DNA of 23,786 nt from Fervidobacterium sp. (GCA_003526765.1 DPXZ01000125.1:1-23786), one strand, 5' to 3'; positions 14,360 to 22,249 are shown, counted from the stretch's first letter. The notes: a model not told the origin generated them from the sequence alone. Program-made: numbers and translations.

Positions 14360-15717
14360 TTTATCTCAACCTTCTTCTCACCATTTTCCGATAATCCAAA
14401 TTCTTCAAAGCCATTTCTTCCCATGAGCGCATATGTGATCTTCTTACCAAGTTCAACACCAGGTTGATCGTATGGATTTATGTTGAATAGTTCCCCTGCT
14501 ATAGCTGTAGCTAATTCGTAGTACATGAAGAATTGACCTATATGGTACTCATCGATCTGTGGAAAGGTTAGTGTCAATGAAGGTCTACCATGTTTTGCAA
14601 TTGCCAGTTGGGTGCCGACTTGTTCGCTGTTTAAGAGTGTTGAAAGTTTCTTACCACCAAGGTAAGAGAGTTCTGGTTCATTTTCATGAATTTTTGGAAT
14701 TATCATTTCTCTATCGAACTTTTCGGTTCTCAAGAATGTTATTATCTTGTCGTCTGGTCCTTCGTTGTAAAGTTGAACTTGGGAGTGTTGATCAACGGCA
14801 CCCAATGCCTTTATTGGCGTTTGACCGATATTTACTCTGTTCCCATCGTTATCGTACATCTTGCCAAGACTTTCTGCCCAAAGTTGTCTGTACCAGTCGG
14901 CAAGGTAGTATAATTTATTCGAGTAGGCCATCATGACAGAGATGTTTCTGCCCTTTTTGTAATGTAAATAATGGATGACGCCCAAGAGTGCTGCCGGATT
15001 TTCCCATAAGGCAGACTTGATAGTTTTGTCGTATGCATCTCGTGCACCTATGATAAGTTCTTCTATATCGATTCCTGCTGCTTTTGCAGATAGTAGACCA
15101 ACTGGTGTTAGTACACTGAATCTTCCACCCACATCTGGTGGGATGTCCAACATTCTGATACCTTCACTTCTACCGATTCTTCTGAGCACACCTTTTTCTG
15201 GATCTGTTGTGAAGATTATGTGTTCCTTCGGATCTAATCCGTAGGCATCGAGTATACCTCGAACGATGAGGTAATTTGCCATCGGTTCGGCAGTCGTACC
15301 TGATTTACTTATGATATTGAAGAGCGTGTTCTTAGGTTCTATGCTGTCAAGTACCGATGATAAATAATCTGGATCTATGTTATCGACAACGAAAATCCTC
15401 AAGTAACCGTTTCTTCCTTCAGCATTCAGCGAGTTCCAATTCAACGGTCTCAACGCATTTTGGACAGCAATGTTCCCAAGTGCTGAACCACCTATTCCCA
15501 ATACAACGAGATTGTCAAATGTGAATATGAAATCGCTCATCTCGTTGACAGAGTCGATCCATCTGCGTGTCAAAACTGTGTTGACGAACCCTGGCTTGTT
15601 TTCATCGAACCTTTTCAAAAAGTCTGCGATATTTTGAGAGTATGATTCTATTTCCTCAGAACTTAGACCACCGGCAACGTTTTCTGCAAGTGTGTAGGTT
15701 AGGTCCAATTTTAACAC
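14356..15717 (-). CDS. pgi: Glucose-6-phosphate isomerase
   Basis: This enzyme interconverts glucose 6-phosphate and fructose 6-phosphate in glycolysis. I start it at the GTG at 15715-15717 (453 residues), because GAGG lies eight bases upstream. The in-frame GTG three codons earlier overlaps that site. Motifs, numbered from the chosen start: GIGGSA (74-79) and SKSGTT (137-142) for sugar-phosphate binding, the catalytic Glu at 282 in WAESLGK, and His at 311 in GAVDQHSQ. The C-terminal 'NPYDQPGVELGKK' carries the conserved active-site lysine. It is followed by two genes with four-base overlaps. In the same window manA shares its product pool (fructose 6-phosphate). Confidence 0.95.
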   Translation of the reverse strand: MLKLDLTYTLAENVAGGLSSEEIESYSQNIADFLKRFDENKPGFVNTVLTRRWIDSVNEMSDFIFTFDNLVVLGIGGSALGNIAVQNALRPLNWNSLNAEGRNGYLRIFVVDNIDPDYLSSVLDSIEPKNTLFNIISKSGTTAEPMANYLIVRGILDAYGLDPKEHIIFTTDPEKGVLRRIGRSEGIRMLDIPPDVGGRFSVLTPVGLLSAKAAGIDIEELIIGARDAYDKTIKSALWENPAALLGVIHYLHYKKGRNISVMMAYSNKLYYLADWYRQLWAESLGKMYDNDGNRVNIGQTPIKALGAVDQHSQVQLYNEGPDDKIITFLRTEKFDREMIIPKIHENEPELSYLGGKKLSTLLNSEQVGTQLAIAKHGRPSLTLTFPQIDEYHIGQFFMYYELATAIAGELFNINPYDQPGVELGKKITYALMGRNGFEEFGLSENGEKKVEIK

Positions 15718-15739
15718 ACAAAACACCTCACTTTTCCTT

Positions 15740-15777
15740 GAGCACTCAATAAAGATGATCTTTAACTAGAGCACTCA
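15740..15777. repeat. Paired 9-bp repeats flanking a small palindrome upstream of pgi
   Basis: GAGCACTCA occurs at 15740-15748 and 15769-15777 with a 29-base period. Between them lies the palindrome AAAGATgATCTTT (15751-15763). The cluster sits 25-60 bases upstream of the pgi start within the 100-base apt-pgi gap. It could be a regulator site for a pgi promoter; no clear -35/-10 pair was found. Function is unknown. Confidence 0.45.
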
Positions 15778-15830
15778 GTTTCGCTGTTGCGATTGATTTC
15801 TATTGATTTCTGTTTAATCCATTTAGATCT

Positions 15831-16343
15831 TTAGTATTTTACTGGAGCAATTATCGGTACACCCTTAAATGTATTACGTGGATTGAGATATGTCAACTCT
15901 ATTAAAAACGCTGATGCAACGACTATACCACCGACTTTTTCTACAAGTTTCTTAATTGCAAGTGCGGTACCACCGGTTGCAAGTACATCGTCAACTATCA
16001 CAACTTTCTCGCCAGGTTCAATTGCGTCTTCGTGGATATGCAATTCTGCTCTACCATATTCAAGTTCGTAATAATCACTCACGGTCTTGTAAGGCAATTT
16101 ACCCGGTTTTCTCACCGGTACGAATCCTTTGTTGAGATTGTAAGCTAAGGGAGCACCAAGTATAAAACCCCTTGCCTCGGGACAGACGATCACATCAAAG
16201 TCGAATTTCTTCAGCTCTTCGGCCATAACATCAATAGCAAACTTAAAGGCTTCTGGATTCTTAACCAATGGGGTAATGTCACGAAATATGACCCCCTTTT
16301 GGGGAAAGTCTAATACATCTCTTATATGATCTTTTAAATCCAC
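15831..16343 (-). CDS. apt: Adenine phosphoribosyltransferase
   Basis: This enzyme salvages adenine with PRPP to give AMP. I choose the GTG at 16341-16343 (170 residues, MDLKDHIRDV). GGAGGTG ends just over eight bases upstream of that GTG, while the ATG at 16358 lies inside the ribosome binding site. The family N terminus is typically MDL-K-D-x-I-R. Motifs: FRDITPLV (20-27), PEARGFILG (55-63) and the PRPP loop VVIVDDVLATGGT (114-126). An extended -10 promoter overlaps the stop codon of the upstream phosphate transporter gene. pgi follows after a gap of about 110 bases. Confidence 0.95.
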   Translation of the reverse strand: MDLKDHIRDVLDFPQKGVIFRDITPLVKNPEAFKFAIDVMAEELKKFDFDVIVCPEARGFILGAPLAYNLNKGFVPVRKPGKLPYKTVSDYYELEYGRAELHIHEDAIEPGEKVVIVDDVLATGGTALAIKKLVEKVGGIVVASAFLIELTYLNPRNTFKGVPIIAPVKY

Positions 16344-16380
16344 CTCGTGCACCTCCATAAATTGTTTTTTTTACAAAGAT

Positions 16381-16389
16381 ATTTTACCA
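16381..16389 (-). promoter_or_regulatory. Extended -10 promoter of apt
   Basis: Minus-strand TGGTAAAAT overlaps the stop codon of the phosphate transporter gene (its TAA is the start of the -10). A weak -35 (TTTCAA) lies 17 bases upstream. The predicted start is near 16374, giving a leader of about 30 bases with a run of eight A residues before the ribosome binding site. Confidence 0.5.
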
Positions 16390-17322
16390 CAAAAGTTTGT
16401 AAATTGAAAATAGTAATGCAGAAAATAATCCACCGTACAACGGTGCTTGAATCCATGAAAACAATATCTTTCTAAAAATCTTCTTATTCTGTATGCGTAC
16501 ACCTCTCGAATATCCGACTCCCACCATACTACCTATAGAAGCATGCGAGGCAGAGACAGGTAGCCCCACCAATGAAAAGAGCCAAATTGAGAAAGCTGAT
16601 GAAAGGACACTAACCATGGAAGAAAAATCGTCTAGTGGTATCAATTCTCTTCCAACTGTATATATTGTCTTCTTACCCAACATAAGAATTCCAAGAGCTA
16701 ATGATAAGCCACTCAGGAGCAACAATAGAATCATGTTGTAACCACTTGCGTACAAAGTTCCGGATATCTTTCCGGCATTGTTTGCACCCAATGAGAAGGC
16801 ACCGTAAAGCGTGAATATCCAAAGTAATGTATGTAGGACTACGTTTCTCAATTGCAAGTTCCTAATACCTCTGAAGATTAGTGCAAAAAACTTAAGGAAT
16901 ATGAATCCGAGTGCAAAGGAGATGATAGGTGTTAAGAACCATCCTATGACGATGAGAAAGAGCAACTTTGCGTTAATTCCATTCACAAGTAATCCTACGC
17001 CTATGTTTGCACCAATGATAGCTTGTGTCATTGCTATTGGTAATCCTCTGCTAAGGAAGATAACACTCACTAATGCAGCGGATATGTTTATGATTATGTT
17101 TCCAGCAGTCTCAACTTCTATCAATGTAGACGCAGCTTTAACACCTGTGCTGCCACCAAGAAGCGCGCCTAAAATGACAACTATTGAGAAGATCAGTAGC
17201 GTTCTTCTCGCTTTGAATATACCTGTTGAAACAGTAGGGCCGAGTACATTACCGGCATCGTTTCCTCCCATCAAAATACCAAGAAAAATGGAAGGGATGA
17301 AGAGAATGATTTTCTCGATCAG
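16384..17322 (-). CDS. Pit-family inorganic phosphate transporter, probable CTG start
   Basis: This is a membrane transporter for inorganic phosphate (PHO4/Pit family). The canonical-start reading (TTG/ATG at 17274/17271) would begin right at the signature MGGNDAGNVLG and delete the first helix. Upstream the frame stays open, encoding IEKIILFIPSIFLGI, a helix ending exactly at the GGND motif as in Pit proteins. AGGGGGGA lies seven bases before an in-frame CTG (17320-17322). I therefore call the CTG as start, giving 312 residues. The second Pit half-repeat signature is GANNAGKISG near residue 180. About eight to nine hydrophobic helices are visible, and PVSASHASIGSMVGVG near the C-terminal end is also family-typical. 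The start is inferred; the family is firm. Confidence 0.85.
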   Translation of the reverse strand: MIEKIILFIPSIFLGILMGGNDAGNVLGPTVSTGIFKARRTLLIFSIVVILGALLGGSTGVKAASTLIEVETAGNIIINISAALVSVIFLSRGLPIAMTQAIIGANIGVGLLVNGINAKLLFLIVIGWFLTPIISFALGFIFLKFFALIFRGIRNLQLRNVVLHTLLWIFTLYGAFSLGANNAGKISGTLYASGYNMILLLLLSGLSLALGILMLGKKTIYTVGRELIPLDDFSSMVSVLSSAFSIWLFSLVGLPVSASHASIGSMVGVGYSRGVRIQNKKIFRKILFSWIQAPLYGGLFSALLFSIYKLLW

Positions 17323-17351
17323 TGTGTATCCCCCCTGATTCTTACTCTCGC

Positions 17352-17361
17352 ATTGTACAAT
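17352..17361 (-). promoter_or_regulatory. Possible -10/palindrome upstream of the phosphate transporter
   Basis: The minus strand reads ATTGTACAAT, a perfect 10-bp palindrome that includes a -10-like TACAAT. It lies between the tRNA terminator and the ribosome binding site AGGGGGGA. No good -35 is present, so it might need an activator. Weak call. Confidence 0.35.
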
Positions 17362-17396
17362 ATTGCAAAATGCCCGATGTTGATAATTTCAAGATA

Positions 17397-17427
17397 GAAA
17401 AATAAAGGAGGGTACATAAGTACCCTC
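17397..17427 (-). terminator. Intrinsic terminator of the tRNA-Thr gene
   Basis: Minus-strand stem GAGGGTAC/GTACCCTC (8 bp, plus 17420-17427 and 17408-17415) with a four-base loop, followed by CTTTATTTTT. It begins seven bases after the tRNA 3' end and separates the tRNA from the phosphate transporter gene. Confidence 0.85.
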
Positions 17428-17433
17428 ACTTTC

Positions 17434-17510
17434 TGGAGCAGGCGGTGGGACTCGAACCCACACCCTCCTCCTTACCAAGGAGGCGCTCGACCGCTTGAAG
17501 CTACGCCTGC
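17434..17510 (-). tRNA. tRNA-Thr (anticodon GGU)
   Basis: A 77-base cloverleaf folds fully. The acceptor stem is GCAGGCG/CGCCTGC. The D arm is GCTT/GAGC with GG in its loop. The anticodon stem is CCTCC/GGAGG around the loop TTGGTAA, giving anticodon GGT. The variable loop has five bases. The T arm is GTGGG/CCCAC with loop TTCGAGT. The discriminator is U and CCA is encoded. It reads ACC and ACU threonine codons. It has its own promoter and terminator and so is a single-gene unit between protein genes. Confidence 0.97.
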
Positions 17511-17542
17511 ACCTTCAGGTTAAACAAACTAAGTCAGAAATT

Positions 17543-17571
17543 ATTCTACACATTATACCCTTAACTGTCAA
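17543..17571 (-). promoter_or_regulatory. Promoter of tRNA-Thr
   Basis: Minus-strand consensus -35 TTGACA (plus 17566-17571), a 17-base spacer and -10 TAGAAT (plus 17543-17548). The predicted start is about 25-30 bases before the mature tRNA 5' end. It is the best sigma-A type promoter in the window. Confidence 0.8.
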
Positions 17572-17630
17572 GTATTATTCTTTGACTTTGTTCGTTGATC
17601 ACCTTTCAAAATGTTAAATTATTCGAGTTC

Positions 17631-18029
17631 TTACTCTTCGTCTTTGTCTTCTTCGTCCTCTTCATCTTCATCGTCCGTATCAACAAAGAAGTCTTCGTCT
17701 CCAACCATATCTTCCCAAACTTTGACGACTTCGTTGAATTCGTCTTCGGCCTCTATGGAATCGAGGAAAACATTACCTTCTTGATCTTCAGACTTTGAGA
17801 ACAGGAACGTGTCTCCAAACTCGGATATCTCTTCGTTTTCCACAAAGATCTCTTCACATACCCAGTATGTCTTACCCTTGTTTTCTACCTCGCCGAGTAA
17901 TACAAAATTGTGTTCGTTTCCTTCTTCATCGACGAGTGTGAAAGCATCAATGTGTTCTTCTTCGTGGTTGTGTTCATGATCGTGTTCATGGTGATGGTGG
18001 TGCTCGTGATCGTGTTCGTTTTCAAACAT
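17631..18029 (-). CDS. DUF1292-like protein with His-rich head and acidic tail
   Basis: This is a 132-residue, strongly acidic protein. The middle (about 27-95) fits the small DUF1292 (YrzB-like) fold: 'FTLVDEEGNEHNFVLLGEVE', then 'GKTYWVCEE', then 'DEFNEVVKVWEDM' (short quotes of the pattern). The first 26 residues contain 12 histidines, including five in a row (10-14), alternating with Asp and Glu, a likely metal-binding extension. The last 16 residues are almost all Asp/Glu. DUF1292 proteins have no established biochemical role. The ribosome binding site is GGAAGGAGAG before ATG. An extended -10 (TGGTATGAT) lies about 45 bases upstream. It stands alone between the AAA ATPase gene and the tRNA. 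Confidence 0.85.
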   Translation of the reverse strand: MFENEHDHEHHHHHEHDHEHNHEEEHIDAFTLVDEEGNEHNFVLLGEVENKGKTYWVCEEIFVENEEISEFGDTFLFSKSEDQEGNVFLDSIEAEDEFNEVVKVWEDMVGDEDFFVDTDDEDEEDEEDKDEE

Positions 18030-18067
18030 TTTAATCTCTCCTTCCTGAAAAGAAATATGCGCTTATA

Positions 18068-18076
18068 TCATACCAT
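18068..18076 (-). promoter_or_regulatory. Extended -10 promoter of the His-rich gene
   Basis: Minus-strand TGGTATGAT (plus ATCATACCA) is an extended -10 (TGn plus TATGAT). No good -35 is present. The distance to the ATG leaves a leader of about 30 bases including the ribosome binding site. Confidence 0.5.
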
Positions 18077-18124
18077 AAAGATTCTTTTTGTGTTTAATTT
18101 ATGGTTAACATTATATGTTGTTAT

Positions 18125-19171
18125 TTACCTTTTACCAGTTGACTTTTCTATCAGCTTTCTCATCAATTCGTCGCAAGTTTCTCCCCTTAAACCGGGAACG
18201 TCTGCTAAGTTTACAAGCATTCTCATGAGTGCCTCAAATGAGTCTTTTGGAACGACGTTTGATAGTTTGATGAGGTTGTCTGCAACTTGGTCAATGTTGT
18301 TCTTTATTTCAAAGATTTGTGAGTCGTCAATTGTAGAGAAGTAATCAACTATTCTCACAAGAATTCCATTCGCTTGGTGGATATCCAAATTCTCTGGTAT
18401 GTTGCCGTTGATGAGTATGTCGGTTGGACTGTATACTTGTGTTGAGACCATTTTGTCGATGAAGACTTTGGCTGCCTCCGGGCCAACTATACCACTTGAA
18501 AGTGTGTATGCGTATTCTTCTCTCTCTTCATCACTTAGCGTTGATAGTACTTTACCTAATTTGTACCAACTACGTGGGCTTGGTTTTATCGATGCTTTTA
18601 GAGATACTCCACCATGTACTGAGAGAAACTCCGGGTATTTCTCAATGAAATCGATTATGTCTACAAAAAGATTGTTTTCTCTTGCCCATTTAATCCATTC
18701 ATTTGGTTCTGGATTTACTTCAAATATGAAAAATCTTGAAAGGAACGCTGGATCAGTTATAAGTTCAACTTGGTCATAGTTCTCGTCCGGTGGATTCATC
18801 GATGCCATGATCCATGTACCTTCAGGAAGTATGTGATTGTGTATTCTCTTGTCAACAAGCAGTTGCATTATTGCATTTCTGATGCTTCTATGTGCGCGAT
18901 TGATCTCATCAAGTAAGATTATAACGTTCCCATCTTCTGGCCACCAATCCGGTGGAAGGAATTTGGTCTTATTTTCATCTCTCGCAGGAAGTCCTATCAA
19001 ATCGCCTGGCTCCATCTGTGAGAGGACCAAGATGGTGAGTTTCCTACCCGTTTCTTTAGCTATGTCACGTGCAATATCGGTCTTTCCAACTCCGAAATGC
19101 CCGATGAGTAAAGGTATCTCGCCACATGACATAATCTTCTCAGATAAATATTTCGCCTCATTTACTGTCAA
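18125..19171 (-). CDS. MoxR-like AAA ATPase (AAA_5 type)
   Basis: This is a 348-residue AAA+ ATPase of the MoxR/dynein-related group, thought in general to remodel or activate partner proteins. Walker A is GHFGVGKT (24-31), Walker B is VIILLDE (83-89), sensor 1 is N126 in MASMNPPDE, and the arginine finger is R146 in DPAFLSRF. The start is TTG (19169-19171), with AGAGGTG seven bases upstream. MoxR proteins are usually paired with a von Willebrand factor A protein encoded directly downstream; here the next gene is the His-rich DUF1292 protein, so the partner is elsewhere or different. It follows scpB after about 70 bases and probably shares its transcript, as no strong promoter is seen in the gap. 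Confidence 0.88.
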   Translation of the reverse strand: MTVNEAKYLSEKIMSCGEIPLLIGHFGVGKTDIARDIAKETGRKLTILVLSQMEPGDLIGLPARDENKTKFLPPDWWPEDGNVIILLDEINRAHRSIRNAIMQLLVDKRIHNHILPEGTWIMASMNPPDENYDQVELITDPAFLSRFFIFEVNPEPNEWIKWARENNLFVDIIDFIEKYPEFLSVHGGVSLKASIKPSPRSWYKLGKVLSTLSDEEREEYAYTLSSGIVGPEAAKVFIDKMVSTQVYSPTDILINGNIPENLDIHQANGILVRIVDYFSTIDDSQIFEIKNNIDQVADNLIKLSNVVPKDSFEALMRMLVNLADVPGLRGETCDELMRKLIEKSTGKR

Positions 19172-19242
19172 TGTACTGCACCTCTTTTTATTTACCTGTA
19201 GTATTTATCTACCACCAAAATATTCTAAGACTTTTCATTCAA

Positions 19243-19941
19243 TTAGATTGGTTCATCTTCTCCATTATCTTCCAAAATATCGAGATTTTTGAGATTTTCG
19301 TCTTGTACTACCTTCAGTCCTTCTTCCTCTGATTCGGTCACTTCAGAGTATTTACCGGTTTCGAACATGTCTCTCCACGCACTTTCAAAAGATACTCCAC
19401 CGGCTTGTTTGATGAGTTCTTCTATCATACTTTCGTCTTTGAATGTGTCTGTAAGGCTGTAAACAAAGCTACGCCCAGATTTCCTACGTTTTATGACTCC
19501 GGAGATCAGAAGCTGCTTTATTAAATTGGTCGAATCTTTACCGCGCATGCTATCGATTTCGAGTTTTGTTGCCTGCCTTCTTACAGCAAGGAAGATCGCA
19601 ATTTCAAGTTGTGACGGAGATAGGCTACCAAGATTTCTACGTTTCGCAACTTTTGAAACAACATCTGAATACTGCGGTTTTGTGTAAAATCGATAGTATC
19701 CCTCTATTTCCTTCAATTCTATACCGTGGTTGTCTCTGTTGTATGAATTCTTCAATTCTTCTACAATTGTTGCAATTTCTTCTTGATCAAAATTGGTCAG
19801 TTTGGCAATCGTTTCTCTATCTGCACCCCTCGATGCAAATATTATTGCCTCTACAAGAGCTGTCTTATTCATGTGCTGGAACTTATCATCACTTTTTTCA
19901 TCTTGTTCCATGCGTTTAGCATGTTCATCACGTGGTTGCAT
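19243..19941 (-). CDS. scpB: Segregation and condensation protein B
   Basis: This is a subunit of the SMC-ScpAB condensin complex, which compacts and segregates the chromosome. It has 232 residues and contains two winged helices, as in ScpB: 'ALVEAIIFASRGADRETIAKL' starts the first (about 28-48, given as pattern). 'LSPSQLEIAIFLAVRRQATKLEID' starts the second. The conserved R-G near 'MRGKDSTNLIKQLL' also matches. The N-terminal 25 residues are charged and lie outside the core; the chosen ATG has GGTGAAGAG upstream. The C-terminal 45 residues are acidic. It overlaps scpA by 14 bases. No smc gene is in the window. Confidence 0.92.
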   Translation of the reverse strand: MQPRDEHAKRMEQDEKSDDKFQHMNKTALVEAIIFASRGADRETIAKLTNFDQEEIATIVEELKNSYNRDNHGIELKEIEGYYRFYTKPQYSDVVSKVAKRRNLGSLSPSQLEIAIFLAVRRQATKLEIDSMRGKDSTNLIKQLLISGVIKRRKSGRSFVYSLTDTFKDESMIEELIKQAGGVSFESAWRDMFETGKYSEVTESEEEGLKVVQDENLKNLDILEDNGEDEPI

Positions 19942-20602
19942 CGCTCTTCACCACTTTTCTTAGTACAAGATCTTCATCTAAGTCGTATTCTTTCAACCTC
20001 AGTAATTCCAAGATAGCCAAAAACTTAACTATTATCTCGTACCTTGAGTTACTATCTCTGAGCAATTCGAACAATTCGATACTTTCATATCTTTCTTTTA
20101 TCTCATCCATCGTCTTTTCAATTGAGTAATTTTCTCTCTTTATCACGTACACTTTTTGCTTTACATCGACCTCTTGGAGTGCACTCTTGACTACGTGGAC
20201 GAGTCTTTTTTCGTCAATTTTCGGGAACACGTACGGTACTTTAACTGGGTACTGGTCCACATCACCTTTTTCTGATATGACCTGTGTCAATTCTTTTAGT
20301 TTGGCATACTCTTCTATCCTTCTAAAGAGCAATTCTCTTTTGTATTCGTATTCCCTCTTTTCATTTTCGCTCATAGAAGGTAGTAAGCTCTTAGACTTTA
20401 ACTCCATCAGATAGGCAGCTGTAGAGATAAACTCCGAAGTAACATTCAAATTGAGCTCGCCCATCTGATTGACGTAACGTAAAAAATCATCCGCCAGTTG
20501 AGAAATTGGCAGTTGGCGGATGTCTATTTGCTTTTTTTGCACTAAGTAGACCAACAAATCAAGTGGGCCTTCAAACTCTTCAAATTTGAATAATAGTTCC
20601 AT
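19928..20602 (-). CDS. scpA: Segregation and condensation protein A
   Basis: This is the kleisin subunit of the SMC-ScpAB complex, bridging SMC heads and binding ScpB. It has 224 residues. The ScpA signature is at the N terminus: FEGPLDLLVYLVQKKQIDI (10-28), then 'ISQLADDFLRYV' and 'AAYLMELKSKSLLP'. The C-terminal winged helix with 'KFLAILELLRLKEYDL' contacts the SMC head. The start ATG is nine bases after the CBS-ACT stop and has no clear ribosome binding site, so translation may depend on reinitiation from the upstream gene. It overlaps scpB by 14 bases. Confidence 0.93.
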   Translation of the reverse strand: MELLFKFEEFEGPLDLLVYLVQKKQIDIRQLPISQLADDFLRYVNQMGELNLNVTSEFISTAAYLMELKSKSLLPSMSENEKREYEYKRELLFRRIEEYAKLKELTQVISEKGDVDQYPVKVPYVFPKIDEKRLVHVVKSALQEVDVKQKVYVIKRENYSIEKTMDEIKERYESIELFELLRDSNSRYEIIVKFLAILELLRLKEYDLDEDLVLRKVVKSDATT

Positions 20603-20611
20603 TATTCGAGA

Positions 20612-21217
20612 TCAAAAAAACCCTTCTTCTTCTACTATCGATTCATATGGAATCTCGTAGACTTCCATTATACCTGCAACGCTTTCTGCATCCTTACTAT
20701 CAACTTTTATCGAAACAAGCCTGCTGCCGTCATCTTTTAAAGTCAAGATGGAAAGAATGTTTATCTTGTTGTTTGCGAGTACGTCTATGACCTTTCTCAA
20801 CTCACCTGGCTTATCTTGCAATGTAAGATTTATCCTTATACCATGTTCGTCCATTGCAGCGATCTCTGTCATCGCTTCAAGTACTTCTTGGAGACTCAGT
20901 ACTCCGACTACCTCACCGTTGGAATTTACTACAGGAAGAATAGTCTCCTTGTTCTCAATTAACATCATAGCAGCTTCTTCTATCGTTGAATCTTCAACGA
21001 TGTAAAAATCGGGGAAAACAGTGTATTCTTCAACCTTTTCTTCCATTTCAACCTCTTTGATGATTGACTTATGGATAAGTCCGTCGAACTTGCCGTCCTC
21101 ATCGATGACTACACAATAATCGGTTGAATACTTTCTCATCTCGTGAAGTGCTTCTGAAATCGGTGATGATTTTTTCACCTTTGGAAAGAACGTGTTTACC
21201 CATCTAACTGCTCTCAT
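20612..21217 (-). CDS. CBS-pair plus ACT domain protein
   Basis: This is a 201-residue predicted ligand-sensing protein. Two CBS motifs (about 12-65 and 68-117, the second with 'TIEEAAMMLIENKETILPVV') usually bind adenine nucleotides. An ACT domain (about 126-195, 'RINLTLQDKPGELRKVIDVL') usually binds amino acids or similar small molecules. This order matches AcuB-like proteins, whose role is not settled. No enzyme domain is attached. The ribosome binding site is GGGAGG and the spacing to the preceding gene is 54 bases. Its position directly upstream of scpA and translational linkage to it hint at co-expression with condensin rather than a shared function. Confidence 0.88.
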   Translation of the reverse strand: MRAVRWVNTFFPKVKKSSPISEALHEMRKYSTDYCVVIDEDGKFDGLIHKSIIKEVEMEEKVEEYTVFPDFYIVEDSTIEEAAMMLIENKETILPVVNSNGEVVGVLSLQEVLEAMTEIAAMDEHGIRINLTLQDKPGELRKVIDVLANNKINILSILTLKDDGSRLVSIKVDSKDAESVAGIMEVYEIPYESIVEEEGFF

Positions 21218-21271
21218 TTATGTATACCTCCCTATATCAGCATTGTGTGATTGAACTTAATTAAAAGTAAA

Positions 21272-22249
21272 TCAAAAGTAATAGTAATAAACCTCGCCAC
21301 TATCTGAGCAATAGACCGCGAATCCATTGTTTAGTTTGAAGATTTCGATTGGATATTCACCCGTAGGATACGTCTCTATGTTCTTACCGTCTGTTGTGAT
21401 CATCACTTTGTTGTATGGTGCACTAATAACAACTATGTTTTCTCCAACTTTTGCAATAGCGGTTGGTGTGTAGGGAACTTGGAAAGAAGAGATAGTGTTC
21501 TCACCATTCAACGTGTACACTTTTGAATTGGACATAGATGCTATAAGATAGTTCTGGCCATCGAAATATGCAGAAGAGATGTACGACGAGAGCTTGATAG
21601 TCTTCTTTGTCTCAAGGTTATACACCTGTCCACCTCTTGTATCAATTAAGAGATTACCGACCAATAACGATGGTGTAGTCAGTCCCAAATCTTTCGGTTC
21701 CTCACCGATGAATTCTACATCGTACGAATCGTTCCAAATGTATGTGCCAAACACCTTCCCGTTCCAAGCATATATGTACGCAGGTGAGCCTACAAACTTC
21801 CCAGAAGAAACTTGCTTTAAGTCTGTATCGTAGACATAAAACTGTCCGCCTTCCAACAATACGTATACGTTTCCATTACTCATAACACTACCCTGTATTC
21901 GTCTATCAAACTTCACTGTCTTTAGAGCCTCACCGGCTAAAGAGACCTTTGAAATATTCGGTCCTGTGCGATCTACCGTTATGTAACTGTTTTTTAAATC
22001 GTACACTTCTACAACGAAATTACCGATGTAGTTGTAGAAAGCCAATATCTGCTTTGTTGCGAGTTCATATACCGCCATCTTTTTCCCAAACGGGTCTATG
22101 AATATAACCTCACCATTCGTTCTAAAATTCCTGAACGAATACTTTATACCAACATATGTTTTTTCAATAGTCACGGCTTGTGCAATTTGGGCGATTGAAA
22201 AAAGAGAGATGGTCAATAAAAGAATTATGGTTAACTTAGTTCTTTGCAT
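21272..22249 (-). CDS. Secreted beta-propeller-like protein of unknown function
   Basis: This 325-residue protein has a clear signal peptide (MQRTKLTIILLLTISLFSIA, probable cut after AQA near residue 25). The mature part is almost all short beta strands with turns and recurring blocks of about 40 residues: 'GNFVVEVYDLKNSYITVDR', 'NGNVYVLLEGGQFYVYD', 'GQVYNLETKKTIKL', 'NSKVYTLNGENTISSF' and 'NGFAVYCSDSGEVYYYYF'. This suggests a propeller of the WD40/PQQ type, but no diagnostic repeat signature is present. The gene starts 19 bases inside the 3' end of coaBC and so is translationally linked to it. I recognise no family. A role outside the cytoplasmic membrane is inferred. Confidence 0.8.
   Translation of the reverse strand: MQRTKLTIILLLTISLFSIAQIAQAVTIEKTYVGIKYSFRNFRTNGEVIFIDPFGKKMAVYELATKQILAFYNYIGNFVVEVYDLKNSYITVDRTGPNISKVSLAGEALKTVKFDRRIQGSVMSNGNVYVLLEGGQFYVYDTDLKQVSSGKFVGSPAYIYAWNGKVFGTYIWNDSYDVEFIGEEPKDLGLTTPSLLVGNLLIDTRGGQVYNLETKKTIKLSSYISSAYFDGQNYLIASMSNSKVYTLNGENTISSFQVPYTPTAIAKVGENIVVISAPYNKVMITTDGKNIETYPTGEYPIEIFKLNNGFAVYCSDSGEVYYYYF

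Noticed and set aside
16344..16358. ATG at 16358 as the apt start
   Set aside because: The ATG sits inside the GGAGGTG ribosome binding site; the GTG 15 bases later has ideal spacing and restores the family N terminus.
17555..17571. TTGACA followed after only eight bases by TATAAT before the tRNA
   Set aside because: Spacing of eight is too short for a sigma-A promoter. The TAGAAT 17 bases downstream of the same TTGACA is the proper -10.
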